A DNA stretch of 64,000 nt from Delftia tsuruhatensis NBRC 16741. Lineage in GTDB: Bacteria; Pseudomonadota; Gammaproteobacteria; Burkholderiales; Burkholderiaceae_C. Below are positions 1 to 8,565 of this stretch, piece by piece. The stretch is from the NCBI RefSeq assembly GCF_001571325.1, contig NZ_BCTO01000035.1, positions 1-64,000 on the forward strand, read 5' to 3'. Positions within the stretch are counted from its first letter, which is position 1. The number at the start of each line of letters is the position of its first letter. A program made the position numbers and the translations under genes. The notes beneath the pieces were generated by a model. That model did no database searches. It was not told the origin of the DNA and saw only the letters and a program-made list of their open reading frames with translations.

Positions 1-335
1 CCGAGCGCGTGCTGATCCCGGTGCAGCCCAGCCCCTACGACCTGTGGGCCAGCGCCGAGATGGTGGCGCTGATCCGCGAGGCGCAGGTGTTTCGGCCTGC
101 GCTGCGCGCGGCCTTCGTCATCAACCGGCGCGTGAGCACCACGGTGATCGGACGCGAAGCACGCGGCGCGCTGGCCGAGCAGCCGCTTCCTGCGCTGCGC
201 GCGGAAGTGCATCAACGCATCGTGTTCGCCGACAGCGTGGCTGCTGGCCGGCTGGCACGCGAGACGGCGCCGGACAGCGTCGCCGCGCGCGAAATCACCG
301 CACTGGTGGACGAACTGCTGCGGTGGCCGACATGA
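1..335 (+). CDS. parA: ParA-family partition ATPase, C-terminal part (5' end outside window)
   Basis: Only the last ~111 codons are present and the frame is open to the window edge. The peptide reads VLIPVQPSPYDLWA followed by a helical segment and a late IN-R-R stretch, as in the C-terminal half of small ParA/Soj-type Walker ATPases carried by Tn4371-like ICEs. The Walker A motif must lie upstream. ParA proteins bind DNA non-specifically when ATP-bound and help segregate replicons; in an ICE this probably stabilises the excised circle. The stop codon overlaps the next start in an ATGA arrangement, so translation of the following gene is probably coupled. Confidence 0.85.
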   Translation, partial: ERVLIPVQPSPYDLWASAEMVALIREAQVFRPALRAAFVINRRVSTTVIGREARGALAEQPLPALRAEVHQRIVFADSVAAGRLARETAPDSVAAREITALVDELLRWPT

Positions 336-607
336 GCAGCCCCGCCAGCAAGCGCACGACAAAGCGCGTCGGCATCGGCGCGCGTCCGCCCGCGAATCCG
401 CACGCCGAGGCGTGGATTCGCCAGGGCGACGCCGATGCGCTGGGCAAGGGCGACCTCTACACCGCACGCCTGACGCTCGACATCACGCCCGCAATGCGGG
501 CGCGCATCAAGGTGTCGGCGTTCACGCAAGGCGTGACGGTGGCCGAACTGCTGCGCGGCCTGCTGGAGCGCGAGTTTCCAGAACAACGCAGGGAGAACAC
601 ACCATGA
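332..607 (+). CDS. Small ICE protein, probable DNA-binding (RHH-like C-terminus)
   Basis: A 91-residue protein whose ATG overlaps the parA stop and whose stop overlaps the next start. The N-terminus is basic and Ala/Pro-rich (SKRTTKRVGIGARPP). The C-terminal half, from about residue 40, reads YTARLTLDITPAMRARIKVSAF followed by VTVAELLRGLLEREF; a beta strand plus two helices of this kind is typical of ribbon-helix-helix proteins. Its place directly after parA suggests it is the ParB-like or regulatory partner of the partition system. That role is inferred from position and fold pattern; I see no diagnostic motif. Confidence 0.75.
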   Translation: MSSPASKRTTKRVGIGARPPANPHAEAWIRQGDADALGKGDLYTARLTLDITPAMRARIKVSAFTQGVTVAELLRGLLEREFPEQRRENTP

Positions 608-1161
608 CCGCATCCGCTTCGTCTGCCCCCGCGCCTGTTGCCTTCGCGGCCACGGCTGCACCGTCGCCGCCACTCCTAGCACACGCGACGGGGCCAACAT
701 CAACGCCGCTAACGCGCGTTTCGCTGGCCTTCCTGGAGCACCGTTTCAAGCTCTACCTGCGCTTCGGCGAACCGGCGCGCACGCTGCGGCTCGACCGCTG
801 GCGCAGTCTCGCCGTATTCATGCCGAATGCCATGTTCTGCCGCATTCGCTGGCAGTCCACCGACTACGGCACTGTTCGCTGGCAGCTCATGGTGATGCAG
901 GCTTGCACGCCGCTGGACGCGGCGCAGCGCATCCCCGGTGTGCAGCCGGGCGCACGCCTGCTGCTGCACACCGAGGGCGAGAACCAGGTGCGCGCCGTGC
1001 TGGAGCGCATCGACGCCATCGAGGCGCTGGGGATCGCGCCATCCGCCGCTTCACCCGCGTACTGGCGCACGCTCGCCAACCGGCTCGCTGCGCGCCTGCC
1101 GCTGCCCGAATACACCGCCGAGCGGCACGCCGGATGGCTCATCGGGAGGGCGCTGCCATGA
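604..1161 (+). CDS. DUF2840 domain protein
   Basis: A 185-residue protein lying in a chain of ATGA overlaps between the small post-parA gene and the TraF-type peptidase. After a low-complexity Ala/Pro leader of about 40 residues, it holds the conserved stretch LTRVSLAFLEHRFKLYLRFG and later YGTVRWQLMVMQA, which I recognise as the DUF2840 family found in Tn4371-like ICEs. No membrane segment or catalytic motif is visible. The biochemical role is unknown; translational coupling to partition and transfer genes argues for a function in ICE maintenance or conjugation. Confidence 0.82.
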   Translation: MTASASSAPAPVAFAATAAPSPPLLAHATGPTSTPLTRVSLAFLEHRFKLYLRFGEPARTLRLDRWRSLAVFMPNAMFCRIRWQSTDYGTVRWQLMVMQACTPLDAAQRIPGVQPGARLLLHTEGENQVRAVLERIDAIEALGIAPSAASPAYWRTLANRLAARLPLPEYTAERHAGWLIGRALP

Positions 1162-1745
1162 CCGCCGTTTCGACTGTCGGCACCGCGCCGCGTCCTCGCT
1201 CACGCCTGCGCGCTCGCATCGTGCTCGCGTGCCTGTCTGCCTGCGGCCTCGCTGCGCTGGCCTGGGCGTCCTTCGTGCATCCGCTGCCGCGCATCATCTA
1301 CAACCCGTCCGACAGCGTGGCGGTCGGCTGGTATCGCGTGGAACCGCTCCACCAGCGTACCGACTCGCTGCACCAGCCTTTGTCCGTTGGCAGCATCGTC
1401 TTGACCACGTTGCCGGCAGACACCGCCGCGCTGGCCGCGCAGCGCCGCTACCTGCCGGCGCGCGTGCCGCTGCTCAAGCGCGTGGGCGCCGTCGCGCCGC
1501 AAACGGTGTGCGTGTTTGATGCGCTGGTCTGGATCGACGGCGTGCCGGTGGCCGCCGTGCTGCCCGCCGACCGGCTGGGCCGTCCGCTGCCTTCCTGGCG
1601 GCAGTGCCGCCAGCTTCGGCCTGGCGAACTGTTCCTCTTGAGCGTGACCAACCCGGCGTCGTTCGACAGCCGGTATTTCGGGCCGGTCAGCGCATCCGCC
1701 GTGATCGGCGTCGCGCATCCGATCTGGCTGGAATCCCGCCCATGA
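1158..1745 (+). CDS. traF: TraF-type S26 family signal peptidase
   Basis: A 195-residue protein with one N-terminal membrane helix (about residues 20-42) followed by YNPSDSVAVGWYRVEP, the region holding the nucleophilic Ser of S26 peptidases (S-V/M-G-W/Y). A later LLKRVGAVAPQTVCV carries the general-base Lys. TraF of IncP plasmids and Tn4371-like ICEs matures and cyclises the TrbC pilin, and trbC lies in the same element at 20034. The start overlaps the previous stop. I infer the pilin-processing role from the family and the presence of trbC. Confidence 0.88.
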   Translation: MTAVSTVGTAPRPRSRLRARIVLACLSACGLAALAWASFVHPLPRIIYNPSDSVAVGWYRVEPLHQRTDSLHQPLSVGSIVLTTLPADTAALAAQRRYLPARVPLLKRVGAVAPQTVCVFDALVWIDGVPVAAVLPADRLGRPLPSWRQCRQLRPGELFLLSVTNPASFDSRYFGPVSASAVIGVAHPIWLESRP

Positions 1746-2197
1746 TGGCCGTCGATTCGCTGCACGTTGCCATGCATCTCATCGTGCCATCGGGCGTGTC
1801 GTCCTGCTGGTCGTCGCCGTGTCGTCGCGCGTGCAGTGCGGGTGCATTCGCACCGCACTTCGCGCTGTCTCCGGCGCAGCCGTCCAACGTGCAGGCGTCT
1901 TGCCTCGAACGCGCCCGGCCTGCGGCCGTATCCGCGTTCGCCGGCGCGCTGGCTGCTGGTGCAGCAGCGCCACCGGGCCGCGATTGCCGGGAGCGGATGC
2001 GGGAGGCAAATGCGGAAGGCAAGACAAAAGGGAGCGGCACCTGTCGGCCCGCAAAGCCAGTCTGCACGTGGGGTTGGCGCAGCACGGAGCGGCTTCGCCG
2101 CCGTGCCGCGTGGAGCGCGAGGCTCGCGCCAATGCTGGCATGTGCGTGTGCTTCGCACGACAGGACACGCCAGAGCTTGCAGGGAGCGCAGCCATGA
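1742..2197 (+). CDS. Hypothetical protein between traF and the relaxase
   Basis: A 151-codon frame whose ATG overlaps the traF stop and whose TGA overlaps the relaxase ATG, continuing the overlap pattern of the operon. The product is Ala/Arg/Cys-rich with no recognised domain, no clear membrane segment and poor resemblance to any family I know. The relaxase frame and an antisense frame are also open across this stretch, so GC-driven false openness is a real alternative. The overlap geometry is the only positive evidence. Confidence 0.4.
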   Translation: MMAVDSLHVAMHLIVPSGVSSCWSSPCRRACSAGAFAPHFALSPAQPSNVQASCLERARPAAVSAFAGALAAGAAAPPGRDCRERMREANAEGKTKGSGTCRPAKPVCTWGWRSTERLRRRAAWSARLAPMLACACASHDRTRQSLQGAQP

Positions 2198-4179
2198 CCG
2201 ACCGCCGCGACGACGATTTCCGCATCCGCCCCAGCGCCCCGAAGAACCGGGGCCAGGGCTTCGTTTCCAAGGTGCTCAAGCAGGCAGGCAAGGCCAGCAG
2301 CGGCAAGTCGTCGGTGCGTCGTCCTGGCGCTGCCAGCGGCTCCGGGAGGGGCACCGGCCAGCGGCCCGGCTCGCGCCTGGGGCGCGGCCACACGGCGGCG
2401 CGCTTCGTCGGAGCGAAGCTCACGCCCGTGTCGCGGCGCGTGACTATCAAGACGCTGCTGGTCAATCAGCAGCGGGCCAGCCCGCAGTCGCTCGCCAAGC
2501 ACCTGCGCTACATTGAGCGCGACGGTGTGGGCCGCGATGGCGAGCCGGGTCAAGCCTACGGGCCGCAGACCGATGCCGCCGACCTCGACGCCTTCAAGGA
2601 ACGCTGCGTCGACGACCGGCATCACTTTCGGTTCATCCTCTCGCCCGAGGATGGCGCCGAGCTGGAAGACCTGCGCACCTACACGCGGCACCTGATGGGC
2701 CGAATGGAGGCCGACCTGGGCACACGGCTGGAGTGGGTGGCCGTCGATCACTGGAACACCGACAACGCGCATACCCACCTGATCGTGCGCGGGCGCGACG
2801 ACACCGGCAAAGACCTCATCATCGCCGGCAACTACATCGCCGATGGCTTCCGCCATCGCGCCGCCGAACTGGCGACCGAATGGCTCGGGCCGCGCACCGA
2901 GCTGGAGATCCAGCAGACCTTGCGGCGCGAGGTGGAGCAAGAACGGTGGACGAGCCTGGATCGCACGCTCAAGCGCGAGCTGGGCGACGATGGCCTGGTG
3001 CATGTCGAATGCCTCAACGAGCCGAGATTGCAACGCCAGCGCCTGCTGCTGATCGGCCGCCTGCAACGCTTGCAGCGCCTGGGCTTGGCCGATGAGATAC
3101 AGCCGGGCACCTGGGCTGTCCATGCCGACGCCGAAAAGACCCTACGCGCCCTGGGCGAGCGCGGCGACATCATCCGCACCATGCAGCGGGCCATGCGCGG
3201 CGAGCCGCGCGAGCTGGCGGTGTTCGAGCCGGGCGACGATGGCCAAACCATCCTCGGCCGCGTGGCCGCGAAGGGGCTTGCCGACGAGCTGCGCGACCGG
3301 GGCTATCTGGTCATCGACGGCGTGGACGGCAAGGCCCACTACGTCGCGCTCAACGCCCGCGACGAGCTGGCGAACTACCCGATTGGCGCCGTGGTGGAGG
3401 TAAAGGGGGCAGCCGATGTGCGCGCGGCCGACAAGAACATCGCCGCGCTGGCGAGCGATGGCCTGTACCGCACCGATCATCACCTTGCGATTGAGCAAGG
3501 CCGGGCCAAGCCCGGCCGCGATCCGCAGGAAGTCGTCGCGGCCCACGTCCGCCGGCTGGAAGCCTTGCGCCGCGCCGGCATCGTGGAGCGCGTGGCCGAG
3601 GGACTATGGAAGATGCCGGACGACCTAGCCGAACAGGGCCGCCGCCACGACGCGCAGCGCCTTGGCGGCGTGGCTGTGGAACTGAAATCGCATCTGCCCA
3701 TCGAGCGGCAGGCTCGCGTGATCGGGGCCACCTGGCTCGACCAGCAATTGATCGGTGGTGGCTCGGGCTTGGGCGACCTGGGCTTTGGTGGCGAGGCCAA
3801 GCAGGCGATGCAGCAGCGCGCCGACTTCCTGGCCGAACAGGGAATGGCCGAGCGGCGCGGGCAGCGCGTGATCGTCGCCCGGAACCTGCTGGGCACACTG
3901 CGCAATCGGGAGCTAGCGCAGGCCGCGAAGGACATTGCCGCCGACACCGGCCTGGAGCATCACCCGGTGGCCGACGGGCAGCGTGTGGCCGGCATCTACC
4001 GGCGCTCCGTCATGCTGGCCAGCGGTCGCTACGCGATGCTCGATGACGGCATGGGATTCAGCCTAGTGCCGTGGAAACCAGTGATCGAGCAACGGCTAGG
4101 TCAGCAACTTGCTGCCACTGTACGCGGCGGTGGCGTGTCATGGGAGATCGGACGACAGAAAGGCATGTCCATCACCTGA
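2194..4179 (+). CDS. DUF3363-domain relaxase / mobilisation nuclease (VirD2-like)
   Basis: A 661-residue protein that should nick the ICE origin of transfer and pilot the single strand into the recipient. The N-terminal ~80 residues are basic and low-complexity. The relaxase core, about residues 85-240, shows LAKHLRYIERDG, HHFRFILSPEDGAE and the metal-binding His pair in NAHTHLIVRGRDD (around residue 195). The remaining ~400 residues are the DUF3363 region typical of relaxases of Tn4371-like ICEs. The start is the ATG overlapping the preceding stop; longer in-frame extensions exist but are compositionally poor. Upstream parA and traF share its operon, and the TraG coupling protein is encoded beyond the cargo. 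Confidence 0.9.
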   Translation: MTDRRDDDFRIRPSAPKNRGQGFVSKVLKQAGKASSGKSSVRRPGAASGSGRGTGQRPGSRLGRGHTAARFVGAKLTPVSRRVTIKTLLVNQQRASPQSLAKHLRYIERDGVGRDGEPGQAYGPQTDAADLDAFKERCVDDRHHFRFILSPEDGAELEDLRTYTRHLMGRMEADLGTRLEWVAVDHWNTDNAHTHLIVRGRDDTGKDLIIAGNYIADGFRHRAAELATEWLGPRTELEIQQTLRREVEQERWTSLDRTLKRELGDDGLVHVECLNEPRLQRQRLLLIGRLQRLQRLGLADEIQPGTWAVHADAEKTLRALGERGDIIRTMQRAMRGEPRELAVFEPGDDGQTILGRVAAKGLADELRDRGYLVIDGVDGKAHYVALNARDELANYPIGAVVEVKGAADVRAADKNIAALASDGLYRTDHHLAIEQGRAKPGRDPQEVVAAHVRRLEALRRAGIVERVAEGLWKMPDDLAEQGRRHDAQRLGGVAVELKSHLPIERQARVIGATWLDQQLIGGGSGLGDLGFGGEAKQAMQQRADFLAEQGMAERRGQRVIVARNLLGTLRNRELAQAAKDIAADTGLEHHPVADGQRVAGIYRRSVMLASGRYAMLDDGMGFSLVPWKPVIEQRLGQQLAATVRGGGVSWEIGRQKGMSIT

Positions 4180-4254
4180 CGAGCACCTGCTTCCGACGAG
4201 CCGAAACTGCGCCCATCCACGATCTGCATTCTCCCGCAATGGCGGGAGGCCAAC

Positions 4255-5715
4255 CTAAGCGATGCGAGGCAGCGTTAGATCAAATTTAGTCGCTGTATCG
4301 TTGGACGTTGCCTGCACATGTCCACCATGAGCTTCGGCAATTGATTTGACGATCGCCAGTCCGAGGCCGGCCCCCGCGGACTTGCGCTGGCGGGCAGGGT
4401 CGGCGCGGTAGAAGCGATCGAAGAGCTTGGGCAGATCGGCGTCCGATATCCGCTCACCCGGGTTCTCGACGCGAATGACCGTTCCCTGGTCGTCCTGTTT
4501 GAGCGTGACGATGATCCGAGCCTCGCGCGGCGTGTAGCGAATGGCATTGGAAAGAAGGTTGCCGATGGCCCGCGACAACATCTCGCGATCCGCCAGGACC
4601 GGCTCGACCGCGCCCTTGAGGCTGAGCGTGATGTGTCGATCGTCGGCGAGGGCCTCGTAGTAGTCGAACAAGCCCCGGACCAGCGCACTCAGGTCGACCT
4701 GGCTCATGCGGATGTTGCGTGGATCGTTCTCGGTCTGCGCGAGAAACAGCATGTCCGCGATCATGCGACTCATGCGATCGAACTCCTCCAGATGGGAGTA
4801 CAGGATCTCCCGGTACTCTTCGGCGCTACGGGGCTGCCCCAACACCACATGGGTCTGTGTCACGAGGTTGGTCACCGGGGTGCGCAGCTCATGCGCAATG
4901 TCGGCAGAGAAGTGCGACAAGCGGGCAAAGCCTTCCTCGATGCGCGCCAGCATGTCGTTGAAGGCGAACACCAACTCTGACAGCTCGATCGGCACGTCGC
5001 GTGGGTCGAGTCGCACGTCCAGTTTGGACGAACGGATGGCACGGATTTTCTCGTTGACCTTGCGGATCGGCAGATGCCCCCAGTGGACCGCCAGCCAAGC
5101 GGCCAGCAGCGCAATGCACAGGACCATGAAGGTCACCCAACGCAGCATGCGCTGGAACTCCCCGAGGAATTCCAGGTGGAAGCCGATGTCCATGGCAGCG
5201 AGGATGCGGTAGCGTGGCGCATCCGAAGTAGGGCCTGCTGCAAATTCGAACGCAACGCCCCGGTAGGACCGCTGACGATCCTGCCACACCGCCAACTCCT
5301 CGGCGTCGATCTGCGCCAGAGGCTTGGGGGCCAGGTTCATCTTGGACAGGTCAGGACCCGCCGTGGCGTAGATGGTGTTGCCTGTCTGGTCGTAGACGGC
5401 GTAGCTCATCCCGTGGTGCCCCGCCACCGCATTGGCAAGTTGCTGCCCCAGCGCGTCGCGGTCCATGTCGTCGCCCTGACGCAAGGGCTCGGCCAGGGCC
5501 GAGATGACCGCGTCCAGTTCATGCGCGTCCTGTTGCGCAAAGTGATGCTCCAACGATCGGACGATGGCCCACTGGAAACAGAGGAACACCAAGGTGATGG
5601 CCGCGCCGATCAATGCCGTCACGCGCAGGGCGAGCGAAGCGGGACTGCGCCGCCGGGTCGGCCTGACCTGCTTGGCGTGGCCAATGGCCGACGTCTCAGG
5701 TTTAGAGGCCGTCAT
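4255..5715 (-). CDS. copS: Heavy-metal sensor histidine kinase CopS
   Basis: A 486-residue inner-membrane kinase sensing periplasmic copper. A first membrane helix lies at about residues 28-50, a periplasmic sensor domain at about 50-190, a second helix at about 190-210, then HAMP, HisKA with the phospho-accepting His at about residue 275 in DIAHELRTP, and an HATPase domain with [14 protein letters not shown] (N box) and [18 protein letters not shown] (G boxes). It starts 14 bases inside the end of copR, so the two are co-transcribed and translationally coupled. It is assigned to copper because copR faces copA across a shared intergenic region. It is the first gene of the cargo on the relaxase side, transcribed toward the relaxase. 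Confidence 0.92.
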   Translation of the reverse strand: MTASKPETSAIGHAKQVRPTRRRSPASLALRVTALIGAAITLVFLCFQWAIVRSLEHHFAQQDAHELDAVISALAEPLRQGDDMDRDALGQQLANAVAGHHGMSYAVYDQTGNTIYATAGPDLSKMNLAPKPLAQIDAEELAVWQDRQRSYRGVAFEFAAGPTSDAPRYRILAAMDIGFHLEFLGEFQRMLRWVTFMVLCIALLAAWLAVHWGHLPIRKVNEKIRAIRSSKLDVRLDPRDVPIELSELVFAFNDMLARIEEGFARLSHFSADIAHELRTPVTNLVTQTHVVLGQPRSAEEYREILYSHLEEFDRMSRMIADMLFLAQTENDPRNIRMSQVDLSALVRGLFDYYEALADDRHITLSLKGAVEPVLADREMLSRAIGNLLSNAIRYTPREARIIVTLKQDDQGTVIRVENPGERISDADLPKLFDRFYRADPARQRKSAGAGLGLAIVKSIAEAHGGHVQATSNDTATKFDLTLPRIA

Positions 5716-6385
5716 CGGTGTCGAGCGTGTAGCCCATGCCGCGCACGGTGTGGATCAGCTTGGGGTTGAACGCATCGTCGATCTTCGCGCGCAGCCGGCG
5801 GATCGCCACGTCGATCACATTGGTGTCACTGTCATAGTTCATGTCCCACACCTGGGACGCAATCAGCGAGCGCGGCAGCACTTCTCCCTGGCGACGTGCC
5901 AGCAGCTCCAATAAGGCGAACTCCTTGACGGTCAGCGCGATACGCTTGCCGGCCCGTGTGGCGCGTCGGCGTGCCAGATCGAGCTCCAGGTCGACAATCT
6001 GAATGCGGTCGGGTTGGCTCGGCGCAGTGCCGCGTCGCAGCAGCGTGCGCACGCGCGCCAGTAACTCCGAAAACGCGAACGGCTTAACCAGGTAGTCATC
6101 GGCGCCAAGTTCCAAGCCCTTGACCCGATCGTCCACGCTGCCGCGCGCTGTCAGGAACAGCACCGGGACCTGTTTGCCCGCCGCCCGCAGCGAGCGCACG
6201 ATGCGCCAGCCATCGACGTCCGGCAGCATGACATCCAGAACGATCAAATCGTAGGACTCGCTCATGGCCAGGTGATGGCCCTCCAGGCCGGTGCGGGCCA
6301 AGTCCACGATGAAGCCTGCCTCCTGCAGGCCTTGGCGCACATAGTCCGCCGTCTTGGCTTCGTCCTCGACGACCAGCATCTTCAT
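5702..6385 (-). CDS. copR: Copper response regulator CopR (OmpR/PhoB family)
   Basis: A 227-residue two-component regulator. The receiver domain has the acidic pair EDE near the N-terminus, phospho-acceptor Asp at residue 51 in [12 protein letters not shown], and the conserved Lys in DYLVKPF. The C-terminal half is a winged helix ending [15 protein letters not shown] and VRGMGYTLD. The start [16 protein letters not shown] is chosen because it begins the receiver fold; an upstream in-frame extension is not conserved in type. It is divergent from copA, with which it shares the CCATTAC-N6-GTAATGG repeat, so it probably activates both directions. Confidence 0.93.
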   Translation of the reverse strand: MKMLVVEDEAKTADYVRQGLQEAGFIVDLARTGLEGHHLAMSESYDLIVLDVMLPDVDGWRIVRSLRAAGKQVPVLFLTARGSVDDRVKGLELGADDYLVKPFAFSELLARVRTLLRRGTAPSQPDRIQIVDLELDLARRRATRAGKRIALTVKEFALLELLARRQGEVLPRSLIASQVWDMNYDSDTNVIDVAIRRLRAKIDDAFNPKLIHTVRGMGYTLDTDDGL

Positions 6386-6487
6386 GGCTTTCCTTACAGA
6401 ATCGTTGCGGTGAGAGGGGCCGCGTGGGACTTTTGCGCCCACTACCGGGCAATGTACCGCTCTGCCCCTTCCCGAAGGATGACACAA

Positions 6488-6507
6488 CCATTACATGAAA
6501 GTAATGG
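6488..6507. promoter_or_regulatory. Candidate CopR operator (cop box) between copR and copA
   Basis: The perfect inverted repeat CCATTAC (6488-6494), six-base spacer ATGAAA, GTAATGG (6501-6507) sits in the 261-bp divergent intergenic region between copR and copA. Half-site size and spacing suit a dimeric OmpR-family regulator. Assignment to CopR is inferred from position. Confidence 0.65.
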
Positions 6508-6646
6508 ACGGGTCATGGGTTGGAAAACGCCCCCTCCTTAGGATGTCCTCCATGCGTCGAACCTTGTGCGTTGGACCCTGAGACCAGCGGGCTGGCCGGG
6601 TCCGGGCAAGGACGACTGTCGTTGACCCCCTGGAGGATCCCACCCT

Positions 6647-8542
6647 ATGCCGCGCTCGCCTTTTCTAATCATGCCCCCGGGCTTGTCCCGGCGGCGGTTC
6701 GTACAGGGCTTGGCCGCCGGTGGCGTCATGGCTGGCCTGTCGACACCCGCGCTCAAGGCGTTTGCGCAGCAGGGCCCTGGAACGGTCGGGGGGCCTCGCG
6801 TTCTGAGCGGCAACGAGTTCGATTTGGTGGTGGCTGAGTCGCCCGTCAATTTCACAGGCAAGCCCGGTATCGCAACCACGATCAACGGCACTATTCCCGC
6901 GCCAACGCTGCGCTGGCGCGAAGGAGAAACGGTCACCATCCGCGTGACCAACAAGCTGCGCGAGTCCACCTCCATCCACTGGCACGGCATCATCCTGCCC
7001 TACCAGATGGACGGCGTGCCCGGCATCAGCTTCGACGGCATTGCGCCGGGCGAGACCTTCACCTACCAATTCAAAGTCGAGCAAAGCGGTTCGTATTGGT
7101 ACCACTCGCACTCCGGCATGCAAGAGCTCACCGGCATGTATGGGGCGATCATCATCGATCCGGCCGGGCCCCAGACCATCCACGCCGACCGCGAGCATGT
7201 GCTCGTGTTCTCGGACTGGACCGACGAAGACCCGATGCGGATCTTCGCCAAGCTCAAGTCCCAGAGCGATTACCTGAACTTCAACCAGCCCACCGTCATC
7301 GACTTCTTCCGCGACGTTTCGCGCGATGGCATGGCTGCTGCGCTCGGCAAGCGCAAGATGTGGAACGAAATGCGGATGAACCCGACCGATCTCGCCGATC
7401 TGTCCTCCGCGACCCTGACCTACCTCGCCAACGGCACGACCCCGGCGGGCAACTGGACGGGCCTGTTCCGTCCGGGCGAACGCGTGCGCCTGCGCATGGT
7501 CAACGGCGCGGGTAACACCTTCTACGACGTACGCATCCCTGGGCTCAAGCTCACCGTCGTGCACGTCGATGGCGTGGATGTGGAGCCCGTGACGGTCGAC
7601 GAATTCCGCTTCGGCCCGGGCGAGACCATCGACGTCATCGTTCAGCCACGCGACGACGCCTACACGATCTTCGCGCAGGCCATGGAGCGCACCGGGTATG
7701 CGCGTGCCACCTTGGCAGTGCGCGAGGGCCTGCAGGCGCCGGTGCCTGCCTTGGATCCGGTGGAATGGCTCGGCATGGGCGACATGATGGGCGGCATGGA
7801 CCACGGCGCTTCGGGCCAGGATGCCGGCATGACGGGAATGACCGGCATGACGGGAATGGCTGGCATGGCTGGCATGGCCGGCATGGCCGGCATGGCCGCG
7901 ACCCCGATGACTGGCATGAACCACGGCGCGATGGGCGGGATGAACCATGGCGCCATGAACCACGGCGGCATGGCCATGGACCACAGCCAGCATGCCGCGG
8001 GCGCGCTGGCTGTGCCAAGCACCACGGCGCGCCACGCGCGCACCGAATACGGCGCGAGCACGGACATGCGGGTCGACATGGCGCGCACCAACCTGGATGA
8101 CCCCGGCATCGGCCTGCGCAACAACGGGAGGCGTGTCCTGACCCTCGCGGATCTGCACACGCCATCGGGTCCGCTGGACAAACGGGGCCCCGGCCGTGAG
8201 GTCGAGTTGCACCTGACGGGCAACATGGAGCGCTATTCCTGGTCTCTGGACGGACTGGAGTTCGGCAAGTCCACGCCGGTCCATTTTCGCTACGGCGAGC
8301 GCCTGCGGGTCATCTTGCACAACGACACGATGATGACCCATCCCATGCACCTGCACGGTTTGTGGAGCGAGCTGGAGAGCCCGGATGGCCGCTTCCTCGC
8401 CCGCCGGCACACCCTGCCGGTGCAGCCCGCGCAACGCATCAGTTTCCTTGTGACGGCCGACGCGCTCGGACGCTGGGCCTGGCATTGCCATCTGATGTTC
8501 CACATGGATGCCGGCATGTTCCGCGAAGTCGTGGTGTCCTGA
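6647..8542 (+). CDS. copA: Multicopper oxidase CopA (periplasmic copper resistance)
   Basis: A 631-residue periplasmic cuproxidase of the CopA/PcoA type, thought to oxidise Cu(I) and sequester copper. A Tat signal (SRRRFVQG then a hydrophobic stretch ending about residue 41) leads a three-cupredoxin protein. Copper ligands are visible: HWHG at 111-114, WYHSH at 151-155, HPMHLH at 565-570, and HCH at 613-615 followed by H619 and M624 of the type 1 site. A Met/His-rich insert (about 376-451) has repeated MAGM/MTGM and MNHGAM units that probably bind extra copper. A GGAGG at 6632-6636, ten bases before the ATG, supports the start. It opens the rightward copper operon. Confidence 0.95.
   Translation: MPRSPFLIMPPGLSRRRFVQGLAAGGVMAGLSTPALKAFAQQGPGTVGGPRVLSGNEFDLVVAESPVNFTGKPGIATTINGTIPAPTLRWREGETVTIRVTNKLRESTSIHWHGIILPYQMDGVPGISFDGIAPGETFTYQFKVEQSGSYWYHSHSGMQELTGMYGAIIIDPAGPQTIHADREHVLVFSDWTDEDPMRIFAKLKSQSDYLNFNQPTVIDFFRDVSRDGMAAALGKRKMWNEMRMNPTDLADLSSATLTYLANGTTPAGNWTGLFRPGERVRLRMVNGAGNTFYDVRIPGLKLTVVHVDGVDVEPVTVDEFRFGPGETIDVIVQPRDDAYTIFAQAMERTGYARATLAVREGLQAPVPALDPVEWLGMGDMMGGMDHGASGQDAGMTGMTGMTGMAGMAGMAGMAGMAATPMTGMNHGAMGGMNHGAMNHGGMAMDHSQHAAGALAVPSTTARHARTEYGASTDMRVDMARTNLDDPGIGLRNNGRRVLTLADLHTPSGPLDKRGPGREVELHLTGNMERYSWSLDGLEFGKSTPVHFRYGERLRVILHNDTMMTHPMHLHGLWSELESPDGRFLARRHTLPVQPAQRISFLVTADALGRWAWHCHLMFHMDAGMFREVVVS
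7826..7898 (+). repeat. Tandem 9-bp repeats encoding the Met-rich segment of CopA
   Basis: Successive GGCATGGCY / GGCATGACG-type 9-mers encode the Gly-Met-Ala/Thr tripeptide repeats of copA. The four or five central units are nearly identical, a structure prone to copy-number change by slippage. The repeat is coding, without spacers. Confidence 0.85.
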
Positions 8543-8565
8543 GCCCAGCACAAGGAAGATCCAGA

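Noticed and set aside
7826-7898. Short direct repeats as a possible CRISPR array
   Set aside because: The units are contiguous 9-mers within the copA reading frame, without spacers.
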